Part shown: piece after piece, positions 43,218 through 53,188 of the stretch
Layout of the letters: each line of letters opens with the position of its first letter
How positions within the stretch are numbered: the first letter of the stretch is position 1
Source of the DNA: Blastocladiella emersonii ATCC 22665
Lineage: Eukaryota > Blastocladiomycota > Blastocladiomycetes > Blastocladiales > Blastocladiaceae
Direction of reading: 5' to 3'
Assembly (NCBI GenBank): GCA_025594325.1
Contig: JANHCV010000015.1
Location: 744,001-808,000 of the forward strand
Length of the DNA stretch: 64,000 bases
Made by a program: the position numbers and the translations under genes
Notes under the pieces: model-generated
Told to the model about the DNA's origin: nothing
The model's input: the letters and a program-made list of their open reading frames with translations, nothing else
Database searches by the model: none

Positions 43218-44987
43218 ATGAAACCGCTACCCATACACCTCGCCTTGGCGCTCCTGCTCGCGCTCCTCCTCGCCGCCGCGCCCACCACCCGCGCCGCGTG
43301 GCCGCAGAACATGCGCGCGACCTTCATCGGCCCCGCGGCGCTGTACCTCCCGCGCGAGCGCAAGATCTACGTGTTCGGCGGGCGGCAGCTGATCTCGGAC
43401 ACGGTGGTCGTGGACCTGGACGAGGTGGCCGTCGTCGACCTGGCCGCCCCGATCGCCGACCTGGCCGACCCCATGTCGCCCGCTGTATCCCCGGCGCCCT
43501 TCAAGCTGCCGACCCCGGACTACTACATGACGGCGCTCGCGTACGCGGGCGGGCCGGGCGTGTACGAGGTGCGGCTGCTCGCGGGGCTCACGGCCAAGTC
43601 GGCCCCAATGAAGGTGTGGCGCGTGCCGGACCTGCTGCGCGCGACCTCCGTCGAGGTATCTCCGCGCCCGCCGTCCGCGAATGCGTCGCTCGCGATCATG
43701 AACCCGGCGTGGGCCGCGAGCACGGCGCCGTTCGAGCTGACGGGCGGGCTCGCGACCGACCCGAGCAGCTACCTTCTCGGGAACTGGACCAACGTCACGT
43801 CGACGCTGTGGCGGTTCGACCAGACGGGTCTGTCCGAAGTCGCCGTCTCGTCGCCCGACCGCCCGCTGCCGCGTGCGTGGACGTGCCTGCTGCGGTACGA
43901 CACGAACCGCCTCGTCCTCGCCGGCGGCAACGACGGGACCAACACGCAGCTGGCCGATATCTGGCTGTTCAGCATCCTGCCGCGCACGTGGGCGCGGTAC
44001 CCGCACCCCATGTCGGTCAAGCGCGACGACTTCCAGATGGCCGTGTACACGGCGCCCAGCGGCGCGCGGTTCCTGATCATCCTCGGCTACGTCCCGCCGC
44101 TGCTCGAGTACGTCGCCCTCGACAAGGGCACGCCGCCCGTCGTCCCCGTCATCGACAAGGCGGCCGCCGCGGGGCTGTCCGCGATCGCCGCCAACGCGCT
44201 GGTGGTGCACGACTCGCACCTTTTTGTCATTGGTGGTGTGCCGAAACACCTCATGAGCGCCATCAAGATCACGCCCAACGGCGACGAGCTCAGCTTCTCG
44301 TGGGTTCCGTCGTACACGCCGTCCTACTACAAGCCGCCTCAATCCAACGGCACCTCGTCCGCCGCCGCCGCAACACCAACCCCGCAGGGCGACGCGGTGC
44401 CTGTCGCCGCCATCATCGGCGCGTGCATCGGCGGCGTCGTTGCGCTCGCAGGCCTCGCCCTCGCCGCCGTCGTGTTCCGCCGCCGCACCGCCGACCACCG
44501 CCGCGACCGCGCCCAGCGCGACCTGCTCCTGCACGCGCTGATCGAGGAGCGCCGCGCGTCGAGCCACCCGGGGTCCAACTCGGAGATGGACGGCGGCGCG
44601 CGCACGCTCGTCTCGGTCCCCGGTTCGCGGCCCGGTACCACGCCGTCGGACGCGGGCGGCGGCGGCGCGAACCCGCTCCTGTCGCCGCAGCCCCAGCCGC
44701 CGCTCACGGCCGCGTCGAGCAACGACATGTCGCGCCTGTTCCTCCAGTGGGTGCACGAGCAGACGCGCGGGATGGCGACCGCGCCTTCGTCCGTTGACGG
44801 CAGCGCCACGGGGCCGCCGCCCATGACGCCGACGACAGCTGTCAACAGCGAGTATGGCCCGCCGCCGCAGGACGTGGAGGTGGCCGCGGGACAGCCGCCG
44901 GGAGCTGGGCGGGAGGAGGGCCGCGCTGAGGTCGATTCGATCACGCTGTACCTCCCGACGCAGACGAAGCTACGTGATGGGCAGTGA
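43218..44987 (+). CDS. Kelch-like type I membrane protein
   Basis: A single exon of 589 aa. Signal peptide 1-26 (IHLALALLLALLLAAAPTTRA). The ectodomain (~30-390) contains kelch-type blades: YLPRERKIYVFGG, RYDTNRLVLAGGNDGTNTQLADIWLF and SHLFVIGGVPK, with N-glycosylation sites (NASL, NWTNVTST). A TM helix at ~396-420 (AIIGACIGGVVALAGLALAAVVF) is followed by RRR and a ~165-residue Ser/Pro-rich cytosolic tail. Kelch propellers bind proteins or sugars; such single-span kelch proteins are common in chytrid-type fungi, but ligand and role are unknown. The start follows ttgcaATGAAACC. Confidence 0.85.
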   Translation: MKPLPIHLALALLLALLLAAAPTTRAAWPQNMRATFIGPAALYLPRERKIYVFGGRQLISDTVVVDLDEVAVVDLAAPIADLADPMSPAVSPAPFKLPTPDYYMTALAYAGGPGVYEVRLLAGLTAKSAPMKVWRVPDLLRATSVEVSPRPPSANASLAIMNPAWAASTAPFELTGGLATDPSSYLLGNWTNVTSTLWRFDQTGLSEVAVSSPDRPLPRAWTCLLRYDTNRLVLAGGNDGTNTQLADIWLFSILPRTWARYPHPMSVKRDDFQMAVYTAPSGARFLIILGYVPPLLEYVALDKGTPPVVPVIDKAAAAGLSAIAANALVVHDSHLFVIGGVPKHLMSAIKITPNGDELSFSWVPSYTPSYYKPPQSNGTSSAAAATPTPQGDAVPVAAIIGACIGGVVALAGLALAAVVFRRRTADHRRDRAQRDLLLHALIEERRASSHPGSNSEMDGGARTLVSVPGSRPGTTPSDAGGGGANPLLSPQPQPPLTAASSNDMSRLFLQWVHEQTRGMATAPSSVDGSATGPPPMTPTTAVNSEYGPPPQDVEVAAGQPPGAGREEGRAEVDSITLYLPTQTKLRDGQ

Positions 44988-45135
44988 GCTTGGTGGGAAA
45001 TATACTTAAAGTTGCGCTCACGCTGGCTGGCCGATGGGATCGACGCGTCGCGCGACGCGCCACTTGCGCACCGCCCTCAATCCACTCTCCCCTCACCACC
45101 CGCCCTACCATGTAACTTACACCACCAACAACAAG

Positions 45136-45960
45136 ATGCTCTCCGCCCACCCGCTCCCGCCGCCGCACCACCCGCTCTACCCCCTGCACCTCGCCGCGCT
45201 CACCATCCAAAGCGCGGTGCGCCGGTGGCTCGCCCGCCGCCGCGCTGCCCACGCCGCGGCGCGGTACGCCGTAGCCGACGCGTCCCTCGCGCTGCGCTCG
45301 CGGATCGCCGCGCTCGACCAGCGGATGCACGTGCGTCTCGCGCGCCTCGACGCCCGCGCCGCGCGGTCCGCCAGCGCGGGCGCCAGCGCGCTCCCGCTCC
45401 TCCGCGTCGACGCCGAACGGCTCGCGGCCGTCAGGCTGCAGCGTTGGTGGCGCCGCGTGTTACAAGCGCGGGTACCCGTGACGAGAAGAAGGGAGAAGCG
45501 GGTGCGGGTGCGGGTGCGGGTGCCTGCACCGACACGGAGCACGACGGCGGCGGTGCAGGTCGCGTCGCCGTGGCCCGCGCGGAGTCCGTGGGACGCGCCC
45601 GCCTCCGCGTCGGATCTCCGTGCCGTTAACGGGTCGCCCGTGGGCGACCGCCTGCGCGTGCTCCGGCGCATGTACAGCGCGCAGGCGGGGCTCGATGCGA
45701 AGCACGCGCCGCTGTCGCGCAGCGGCACATCGACAGTGATGCAGCGCACGGCGGCCGAGCTCGCGGCGCGGATCGGGCGCGAGGCGCGCGCGTGGGACGA
45801 GAGCGGGCGCGACGTCCGCATGGGTGCGCAGCGCGTCGTGCACGGGCTCGCGGTCGTGCAGGGGCATCTGGCGCGGGTCGCAGAGGCGGTGGTCGAGATG
45901 GAGGGTACGCTTCTTCTCACTGATTCGTGTGTAGCAACGGCTGACGAGATGTGTGTGTAG
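45136..45960 (+). CDS. IQ-motif protein (calmodulin-binding type)
   Basis: From ATG 45136 (aacaacaagATG) to a TAG at 45958. Residues ~20-37 (LAALTIQSAVRRWLARRR) form a good IQ motif and ~96-112 (RLAAVRLQRWWRRVLQAR) a second. The rest is Ala/Arg-rich and probably helical. IQ motifs bind calmodulin or EF-hand light chains. The C-terminus is ambiguous: GTACGC at 45905 and GTGTAG at 45955-45960 fit the local intron pattern (56 bp) and would instead end the protein ATSEAMYSLSSSSSLQP with a TAA at 46011-46013. Confidence 0.7.
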   Translation: MLSAHPLPPPHHPLYPLHLAALTIQSAVRRWLARRRAAHAAARYAVADASLALRSRIAALDQRMHVRLARLDARAARSASAGASALPLLRVDAERLAAVRLQRWWRRVLQARVPVTRRREKRVRVRVRVPAPTRSTTAAVQVASPWPARSPWDAPASASDLRAVNGSPVGDRLRVLRRMYSAQAGLDAKHAPLSRSGTSTVMQRTAAELAARIGREARAWDESGRDVRMGAQRVVHGLAVVQGHLARVAEAVVEMEGTLLLTDSCVATADEMCV

Positions 45961-46057
45961 CGACGAGCGAGGCGATGTACTCACTTTCCTCATCATCATC
46001 GTTGCAACCGTAATACATTCCGTTCGAGTCGCACCACGCGACCCCATTCCCAACTGC

Positions 46058-47029
46058 TCACAGCTTGTTCTTGGCCTGCTTCTTCATCTCCTCCATGCCC
46101 ATCATCATGACGGCGGTCTGGGTCATCCACGACCCGCCGTCGACCACGAGCACGGTGCCCGTCACGTAGCTGCCGGCCTCGGACGCGAGGTACAGCGTGG
46201 CCATCTCAATGTCGCGGATCGTGCCCATGCGGCGCACCGGGATCGTGTTGATGTACGCCTTGTTCATGCCCGGCGGCATCAGGCGCTACACGTTGGCGGG
46301 ATGTGAGTGTCAGCTCCCAGCAACGCGTCGCACCCAAAGTACGTACAGCAATCCCCTCGGTCCCCTCAATTGGGCCAGGCGCGATCCCGTTGACGCGGAT
46401 CCCGTACTGGCCGAGCTCGACGGCGAGCGTGCGGGTCATGGAGTCGACGCCGTTCTTGGCCGCCGCCGCGTGCGTCTGCATCGGCGTGCCCGCGTACTGC
46501 AGCGTCGCCGTCACGTTGATGACGGTCCCCTTGGACTGCTTGAGCGGCTCCAGGCACGCCTTGATCGTGTTGTAGGTGCCCACGAGGTCAATCTCGATTA
46601 CCGTCTTGAACGCGCGGTACGACAGGCGTTCGGCGGGGGCGAGGAAGTTGCCCGCGGCGCCCGCCACCACAATGTCGATCCGGCCGAACGTCTCCATGGC
46701 CTTGGCGACCGCCGCGATCACCTCCTCGGGCTTGCTACACAGTCCGCACACACGTCCGTAAGCGCTCTGCAGTTCCCCACCCTCCTCCTCGCAGAGCCGT
46801 ACCGCACGTCCGCCGCAACGGGGAGACACTTGCGCCCCGTGGCGGCCTCGAGCTCCTTGGCCGCGACCTCGAGCTTGGCCAGCGTGCGCGACACGATGAC
46901 CGCGTCGCACCCGTGCCGCATGAGCGCCTCGGTCATGCCCTTGCAGATCCCGCTCCCGCCGCCCGTCACGAAGGCGACTTTGCCCGCGAACAGGTTCGGG
47001 GAGTAGATGTCGGTCGTCGGCGTCTTCAT
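46058..47029 (-). CDS. Short-chain dehydrogenase, peroxisomal 2,4-dienoyl-CoA reductase-like (Sps19/DECR2 type)
   Basis: Exons 47029-46803, 46734-46347 and 46285-46058 give 280 aa. It is a classical SDR size: cofactor motif VAFVTGGGSGICKG near residue 18-32, LPVAADVR, FGRIDIVVAGAAGNFLAPAERLS, KGTVINVTATLQYAGTP, AAAAKNGVDSMTRTLAVELGQYGIRVNGIAPGPIEGTEG|RLMPPG and VTGTVLVVDGGSWM. The NFLAP and APGPIEGTEG blocks are characteristic of the dienoyl-CoA reductases, which let beta-oxidation handle unsaturated fatty acids using NADPH. The protein ends KNKL, a plausible PTS1 variant, supporting peroxisomal location. It ends close to the convergent IQ-motif gene. Confidence 0.88.
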
Positions 47030-47450
47030 GGTATGGTGTTGATTTCGTTGCAATGGGGGGGGGGGGTGTCGTGAGGGAAGAGAGCGTGGGTGGGCGATGG
47101 GAGTTCGCCTTTTGAAGGCCGCTGGCGATCGACGAGGGCGGGCGACGCGTTGCGTTTCGGCTTTCTCGGATGTTCGTCGAGCCGCCCGATGTCGTGTGAA
47201 TTCGGCCGTCCAGACCTCAAGCGGCAGCAGGACTTGGCCCCCCTGGCGACAGCGACAGCGACAAGTCCTTCACGGCGGTGATCCATGTCACCGCGAACGA
47301 GTTCATCGCAACGGCGATCAAGCGCACGAAGCCGGGCGAGTCCTCGACGAGGGGCGGAAGAGACGGCGGGAGGTTTGATGGAACAGGTTCGTTTGTATTT
47401 CACGACATCGAGACCCGCACCGCTAAACCGTTCTCTCGCGAGAAACGAGT
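47030..47450. promoter_or_regulatory. SDR promoter side and RPL26 3' region
   Basis: 420 bp. A G10 run at ~47057 lies just upstream of the SDR start. GACGCGTT at 47135. No gene. Confidence 0.35.
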
Positions 47451-48638
47451 TTAGGCCTTGGCCTTGCGCTCGAGGAGGGCCTTGCGGTCGTTGTCGAGGT
47501 GGAGCTTGGTGACGACCACGTTCGAGGGGTGGATGCCGACGGGGACCGAGGTGCCGTTGACCTTGTCGCGGGTGATGCGCTCAATGTGGATCACGTACTT
47601 CTTGCGGTACACCTGCATGACCTTGCCCTCCTGGCCCTTGAAGTTGCCGCGGACAATCTTGACCTCGTCGTCCTTGCGGATCGGGACGGCCTTGACGTTG
47701 TGCTTCTCGCGCAGCTCCTTGGCGAGGGGAGCCGACATGATCACACGGCGGACGTGCGAGGGGGCCGTGAAGTGGGCCTTGCGGCTCTTGCGGCGAGACG
47801 AGGACACGTCTGGAGAAAACACCAGGCGACACTCAATTAGTCTTCTGATCGGTTTGCACAGAGGCATGCGATGCGAGCGAGAGGGGAGGCAAGGCCGCAC
47901 TTCACGGCCCGTCACCGAGGCAGCGCCGGACGACCGAGATCGAACGACACCACCCGGTGCGAGCGAGAAGCACAACGCAAGCCGGCCACCACCACCACAA
48001 CGAACGCACACCATCCGAGCCACCAACCACCGCAGAGCAGGGGACACGCGGCGAACCGCCACGGCGCGTGCGAACCCGCAGGGGGCGCATACACGACCGT
48101 GATCCCGCTCGGGACGGGCCCGCCCAGACACGCATGAGAACGAGAATGGGCGGACCGCGCCGCCGTAGCACACGCAGAGGGCGCAACACACTAGTCACAC
48201 GGACACACACAACACACCTCCCGCCGTCCCACACCACGGCGCCCCGTCCGGAGGGCAGGGCGCTGGGCGCGGTCAGGGGTTGGAGTCACGGGAATCACCC
48301 AGGAAAACGAAAAAAAAAAAAAAACACACGAGACGGCGAGATTTCCAAACACCTCGACCACACGCCAGCCAGGAGGGCCGCGGGGAGGGATCACGGGCGG
48401 CGGGAAGATGGCGGAGCGAGCCGCGCGAACGAGCGAGTACGCGCACGAGCGCGAGATACGGGTCGAGCGAAGAGTTTCGTGTCCCCTACACTGCAGGGGG
48501 GTGGCACGCGGATGGATGCGGGTGGTGACTGGGCCGGGCAGCACGGCTCCATTTACCGTGCTGCTCACCGCGCGCGAGCGGATTTTTTGTCGATTACATG
48601 CGGCGGGGCGACTGACGCGCACCCTTAGAATACTTCAT
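47451..48638 (-). CDS. RPL26: 60S ribosomal protein L26 (uL24)
   Basis: Exon 2 (47809-47451) encodes [29 protein letters not shown] to the end [11 protein letters not shown]. The missing start is supplied by a 16-nt exon 1 at 48638-48623 (MKYSK plus one base) joined across an 813-bp intron with donor GTGCGC and acceptor CCAG; the splice gives [16 protein letters not shown], matching the family's usual MKFNK[14 protein letters not shown] start. Total 124 aa. The KOW motif lies in [30 protein letters not shown]. It sits near the polypeptide exit tunnel of the large subunit. Confidence 0.93.
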
Positions 48639-48782
48639 TTTTTGGGATAATGCTTCGTCCGTGATGTTCGAGAGGGAGCGAGGACGATGTGGGCGGGCAG
48701 CCTGAAGTAGGGGAGGCGACGGCCGCGGCCGCCTGCCAGCCGCGGACCCAAGCCGCACTTGGTTGCAGCCACAGCTCGCCCC

Positions 48783-49858
48783 TTCACTTCACCTCACCTC
48801 TGCTGTTCCCTTGAGCCCGTTCCTCAACATGGTTGCGACCACGCGTGCCAGTGATCCTTGGCCCAGCTTCACAAAGAGCGCTCTCGCTGACGCGTCCTTG
48901 CCGTGCCGTGCGGCTGCCGCCCGCGCTCGCCGAGGCGACGAACGAGGAGCGCACATCGTCGAGGGGCGGCGGGTCCTGGCCGACGTCGAGGTGTGGTAGG
49001 TGCGCGACGGGCGGCGGCGGAGACGAGTCGGCCGAGTCGACGTCCATTTCGTACGAGAGGTCAAAGTCGCCGAAATCAGGGCGCCGAGGCGGGACTTCTG
49101 GTGGCCGCGGGCGGTCGGGCAGCAGCGGCGGTGGGTTCGCGCATGGCAGTGGTGGTGGCGGGCTGGAAGGTGGGGACGGCGGCGCGTCGATGCACAACGG
49201 CGGCCGTGGAAAGCGAGGGGCGGCCGCTCGTGGGCGGGCCGCGCGTGCGCAGTTCAGTGCGCGTCGCTTGCGATCGTGGTGGTGGTGGTGGTGGTGGTGG
49301 TGGTGGTGGTGGTGCTGGGCCGAGTGAAGGTGGCTGAAGCTAGCAATCGTCGTGGCGAGTGCTAGCACTCGCTGCGTTGACGGCATTGATGGCAGGAGTA
49401 CGACGTACGATATGCGAGGAAGCCGTACGAGAAAGACCAAGATCGACGTCCATGCGGTCCGCGGCAGCGGAGCGGCAGCGGGTCGTGGTGGGAGCCGGTC
49501 GGCGCTTGGAGGTGACGGCGAGCGGGCGGGCTGCGCGCGACGCGACGCGATGGAGAGGAGGGCGGTGAGAACGGCGGCATAGGGAGGGAAGTGCCTTCGT
49601 CGATCTCGCCGGCCTCGTCGAAGGGAACGTCGGGGAACGAGACGAGGATGGCCAGCGGCCGCGGCAGAAGCCGCCCGCTGCCGCGCTGGGCGGCATCGGA
49701 CAGGCGCGGGTCAGTCTCACGAGCGAGGGCGCGGGACAGGTTTCTGGGCGAGGGTAGGGGCGGTGGAGGCGGGGGTTCAGTCGCGCGCTGCGCCGTGATG
49801 GTTCGGCGCGCAAGTCGCGGTCGCGGCCAGGCGAGCGTGGTTTCGGCGACGGCATGGC
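48783..49858 (-). CDS. Possible Pro-rich/poly-His protein, structure uncertain
   Basis: Coding character appears in pieces. One frame at ~49720-49580 reads RLLPRPLAILVSFPDVPFDEAGEIDEG with strong GC3 bias. Another, 49440-48784, contains LALATTIASFSHLH, a 13-His run encoded by (gtg)n at 49276-49312, a Pro-rich stretch and FDLSYEMDVDSADSSPPPP, ending GEVK. Introns would be needed to join them and I could not settle them. The candidate start is the ATG at 49858. No family is recognised. Confidence 0.35.
49276..49312 (+). repeat. (GTG)n microsatellite
   Basis: About twelve perfect gtg units; reads as poly-His on the minus strand. Confidence 0.9.
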
Positions 49859-52800
49859 TGCGGGAGGTCGATGTCGATGTCGATGCTGAGATTCTTGGCG
49901 AGGAGGGAAACGAGAAGGTTTATACAAGTGCGCTCGCCGGAGACTTGGTCAGCGCAGCGCAGCGTGCGTGAAAGGCAGTCGACTCACGGCGGCCCGCGGC
50001 GGCATCGCGAGCGCGTCGCTAAGGTGAGCGTGGGTGTGCTTCGAGGCTGCACACGCATTGCATCAGGTTGCATAGTCCGCAGGCTTCATGCGTAAGCTTC
50101 GCGGGGAGGAGGAGACGCGGCAGGGCGCTTGTTTCGCCTCACATGCGTAGGTCCGAGGCGGTCGGCGGTCGCGAGTCGGCCGAGTTCGAGCGCGAGTACA
50201 CACGCACGAAGCGAAAGACAGAGAGCATAACACTAGCAACACATGCTCCCGGAGGAGCCAGTTGCCCCGCCCGGAAGGGCGGGGATCATAAAATAGCGAC
50301 GAACTCCTTCGCGCGTCCGCGGAGGAGGAAACGAAGCGCACGTACCCATGATACGTACCACGAGGCGCACCCACGCGCTCCGCGCGGATCCCTCTACCAG
50401 GTCCGTCACCGGGTCATCGAGGAGGACCGCGCGAGGCAGGGTGCGCACTGGAACCGAGACCCGCCACGTTGATGCGAAGAGAGAAGAGGGTGAGGAGGTG
50501 CAATACTCCAAGGGAAATCGTGCGCGGCACCAAACCCCCACCACCGTCCGCTGAGACCCCGCCAAGGCAGCTTATTTCCTTCACTGCCAAGGCTGCTCCG
50601 GCTCGACACCCCCGGGCGGACGATGGAGGCGATATCGCGACCAGCCGGGAATGAAGAGCTCACGGAAACAACAAGTGGTGGATTCGCTAGGCTCGCAGCA
50701 GGAGGCCACACTCCTTTGGTGTGGCCGCCGCAGAGACGACTAGAATGCCTGCGCCGTGTCCGCGCCCACGCCGCATCGGACGACGTGGACCCCACCCGTA
50801 CACGTTCGTCGGCGTGAGAGTGCGACAAGGGCCCCGCCCAGGTCGTGCCGAGAGACGGGTACGGGCGGCGCCGCAGCTGGTAGTGGTGTGCGGGCGGACC
50901 GAGGGGTCGGGTCTCGGTTCATGGGGGTAATGCCATTGCATGGAGTGTGGGGATGAGGTGAGCGATCAAGTAGGGTTGGGTAAGTGGGTTGACGAGCAAG
51001 CGGTCGAGAGGAGAGCGGGGAAGCGGGCCGGGTTTTATACGCGTTGGGCGACTGCACGGCAAGGACGTCGGCGGCCGCGGACACACGAGCAACGCACCCG
51101 TTGGGTCCGTTCGAAGAATAAATAAAAATGCGCGCCTCCCGTCAAAAGTCTTGGCGCGCTCGGTGCAACATTCGAGAAGGGAGACGGCAAGCGCGACGCG
51201 TCCGACGCGCGCGGAACAAGCAAGGTGGGTGACCGCGGTGCGCCACGGGCATCGAGACAGGAGATAGTGGCCAGACTCGGTGCAACGGGATATTTCGGCG
51301 GCAAACGTGCCGAGGACACGAGAAACGAGCGCGTTTACCGCGCCCCCGTCGAGGTGGATGCCGGCCACGTCAGCTTGACGCGGAGCGCGACGGCGGAAAA
51401 CGACGAGGAGTCCTCAATGGACGCCGCGTGCGATGCAGCAAGTGGGATACAGGTGCCGTTTTGGGGTGTCCGAGAGGGAGACGAGGCGGCGGGGTGCGAA
51501 GAAAAGACGCGCCGCGCGGTGGCGGAGATGCGCGACGCGTCTCTCACCGCGGTCGCGTGATGTGAGACACTTTCGACGTGACCGTCCCCCTGAAGATCCT
51601 CTCCCAGCGACCGCTCAACTCTCGCGAGAGGCGTTCCGCGTGGTCGAGTGGCTGCATGTTGAGGATCTCGCGCAAGTGGCTCCGCGCACGCGACTCGGCG
51701 AGCACCGACCGTATCAAGCGCCGTGAGAGCGATCGGGACGTTCCTCGGTGCAGTACGACGTCAAGGGAGCGCTAGAGCGGGAGATCACGGAGAAGTGACG
51801 AGGGCTCGGAGTGCCGGCGGGGGTGGTGACATCGCAGAGGCGCGCGAGTGTGAGCCTGCCCAGAAGGACGGCCGGGAAGATACATTGCAGCGAGTGGGGC
51901 GGCCACGAGAAGCCGTCGAGGGCGCAGCGAGGGCAGGTTGAGTGTGAGGCGGGCCGAGCGAGTCGGCGTCGCTGGCGGCGAGCGAGCGAGAGAGCGCACC
52001 CACCCGTCCCACGTGAAGCTGCAACGCGACGCGTTCCGGCGCGTTTCCCGTGACGTTGCTCTTCGTCCCACTTGCGACAAGGCGCATCGCGCGCGTCTCC
52101 GGGTCGCCCCGTCAGGGGTCGTCGGTGCGCGGCCCAAGTTCAAAGGTCGGGAACCAGGCGACGGGCCACGCCGCGCGCTCGCAGCTGCCGCGACGGGAGA
52201 ATGGCTGCTCGCTCTCAAGCAGTCGCTCTCGCGGATGGATGGGATCGTGAGAGTTGAAGATGAAGCTACCTCGTAGATGATAAGGTTGCGAAACTAGGAT
52301 GTAGAGGCCATGTGGATGGATGAAGGCTACCTCGCGAGCGTGTGGCAGGCCAAGCAGGGACTGCGCTCGAGGCGCCACAGCGGTAGTATCCTCTTAAAAC
52401 CTGCTCGACGTTTGTCTGGGTCTCTCTCTCGGCCCAGCAGCGCGGCGCAGCAGCTCAACAGCGAGTCTGGAGCGTCTGGAGCGGGCGACCGCTGTCATGG
52501 AGCACTCGCCGCAGGGCGCCGCAGGGCGCCGCGGGACGCATGCACCGGCCCAAGGTGCGGTGCGGGTCGGCCGCAGCGCGTTGCAGGCACTTTCGAGTGC
52601 GATTACGAGTCGCTTTGGGTGCTGCCGAGAGGAGCGGCGACGCCCGATCGCGCCAGAAGCAGCCGAGGCGACCATGGGAACGCGGGGGAGGCTCGGCGCC
52701 GACGTGCCGGTCGCGTGCGTGGCGGCGCCGGAGCTCCTCTCCACCTCTTCTCCTCGTCGCCTGCTCCCGCGGCCATGGTACGTGACGCCGGGTTGATCGC

Positions 52801-53188
52801 ACCACAGTGGGATGGCACGATGTCGCACCATCGACTCTATCCGGCAGACTCGATGGACGCGATGCCGTGGGACACGGGGCGCGAGACACACGCGGCAGTC
52901 GCGTGATTCCTCGACGCGTCTCCCCTGTCTCGCACCGCGGCCACGCGCGGCTGTCTCCACTCGGCTCCCCCGCCCGTCACGCGGCCCGCGACGCGTCGCC
53001 GGTGCACTGTTGCTGTTCGCGCGCGCGGCACTCGCGCCCGTCCCCGTCCGCGGCCGGCCCCTCAAAAGCGCGCCCGTCCCCGCGAGCCGGTCGCTTCTCT
53101 CATCATGCTATCCACGATCTGTAGCAGACCCCATACCCCATACCCGCCACGCATCCGAACGCCCACCGCGACCACGACTACTACCACC
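49859..53188. other. 3.3-kb gene-poor region
   Basis: No gene can be supported. Contents: a short coding-like frame on the minus strand at 51770-51560 (see findings); AATAAATAAAAA at ~51116-51127, a possible poly(A) region; a 9-bp duplication cgccgcagg/gcgccgcagg at 52510-52530; and ACGCGTC-type palindromes at 51196, 51534, 52028, 52912 and 52989, several followed by ctctc/ctccc. The last 100 bp form the leader of the gene at 53189. Confidence 0.45.

Noticed and set aside
43227-44756. 509-codon minus-strand ORF opposite the kelch-like gene
   Set aside because: Antisense shadow of a GC-rich exon; the plus strand has signal peptide, kelch blades and a TM helix.
42956-44797. 613-codon plus-strand ORF overlapping the kelch-like gene
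   Set aside because: Out-of-frame shadow; it starts in the spacer and is Arg/Pro-rich.
47957-48628. 223-codon ORF nested in the RPL26 intron on the opposite strand
   Set aside because: Composition (His, Arg, Thr runs, Lys from the A15 tract) is random-looking, and it has no family features.
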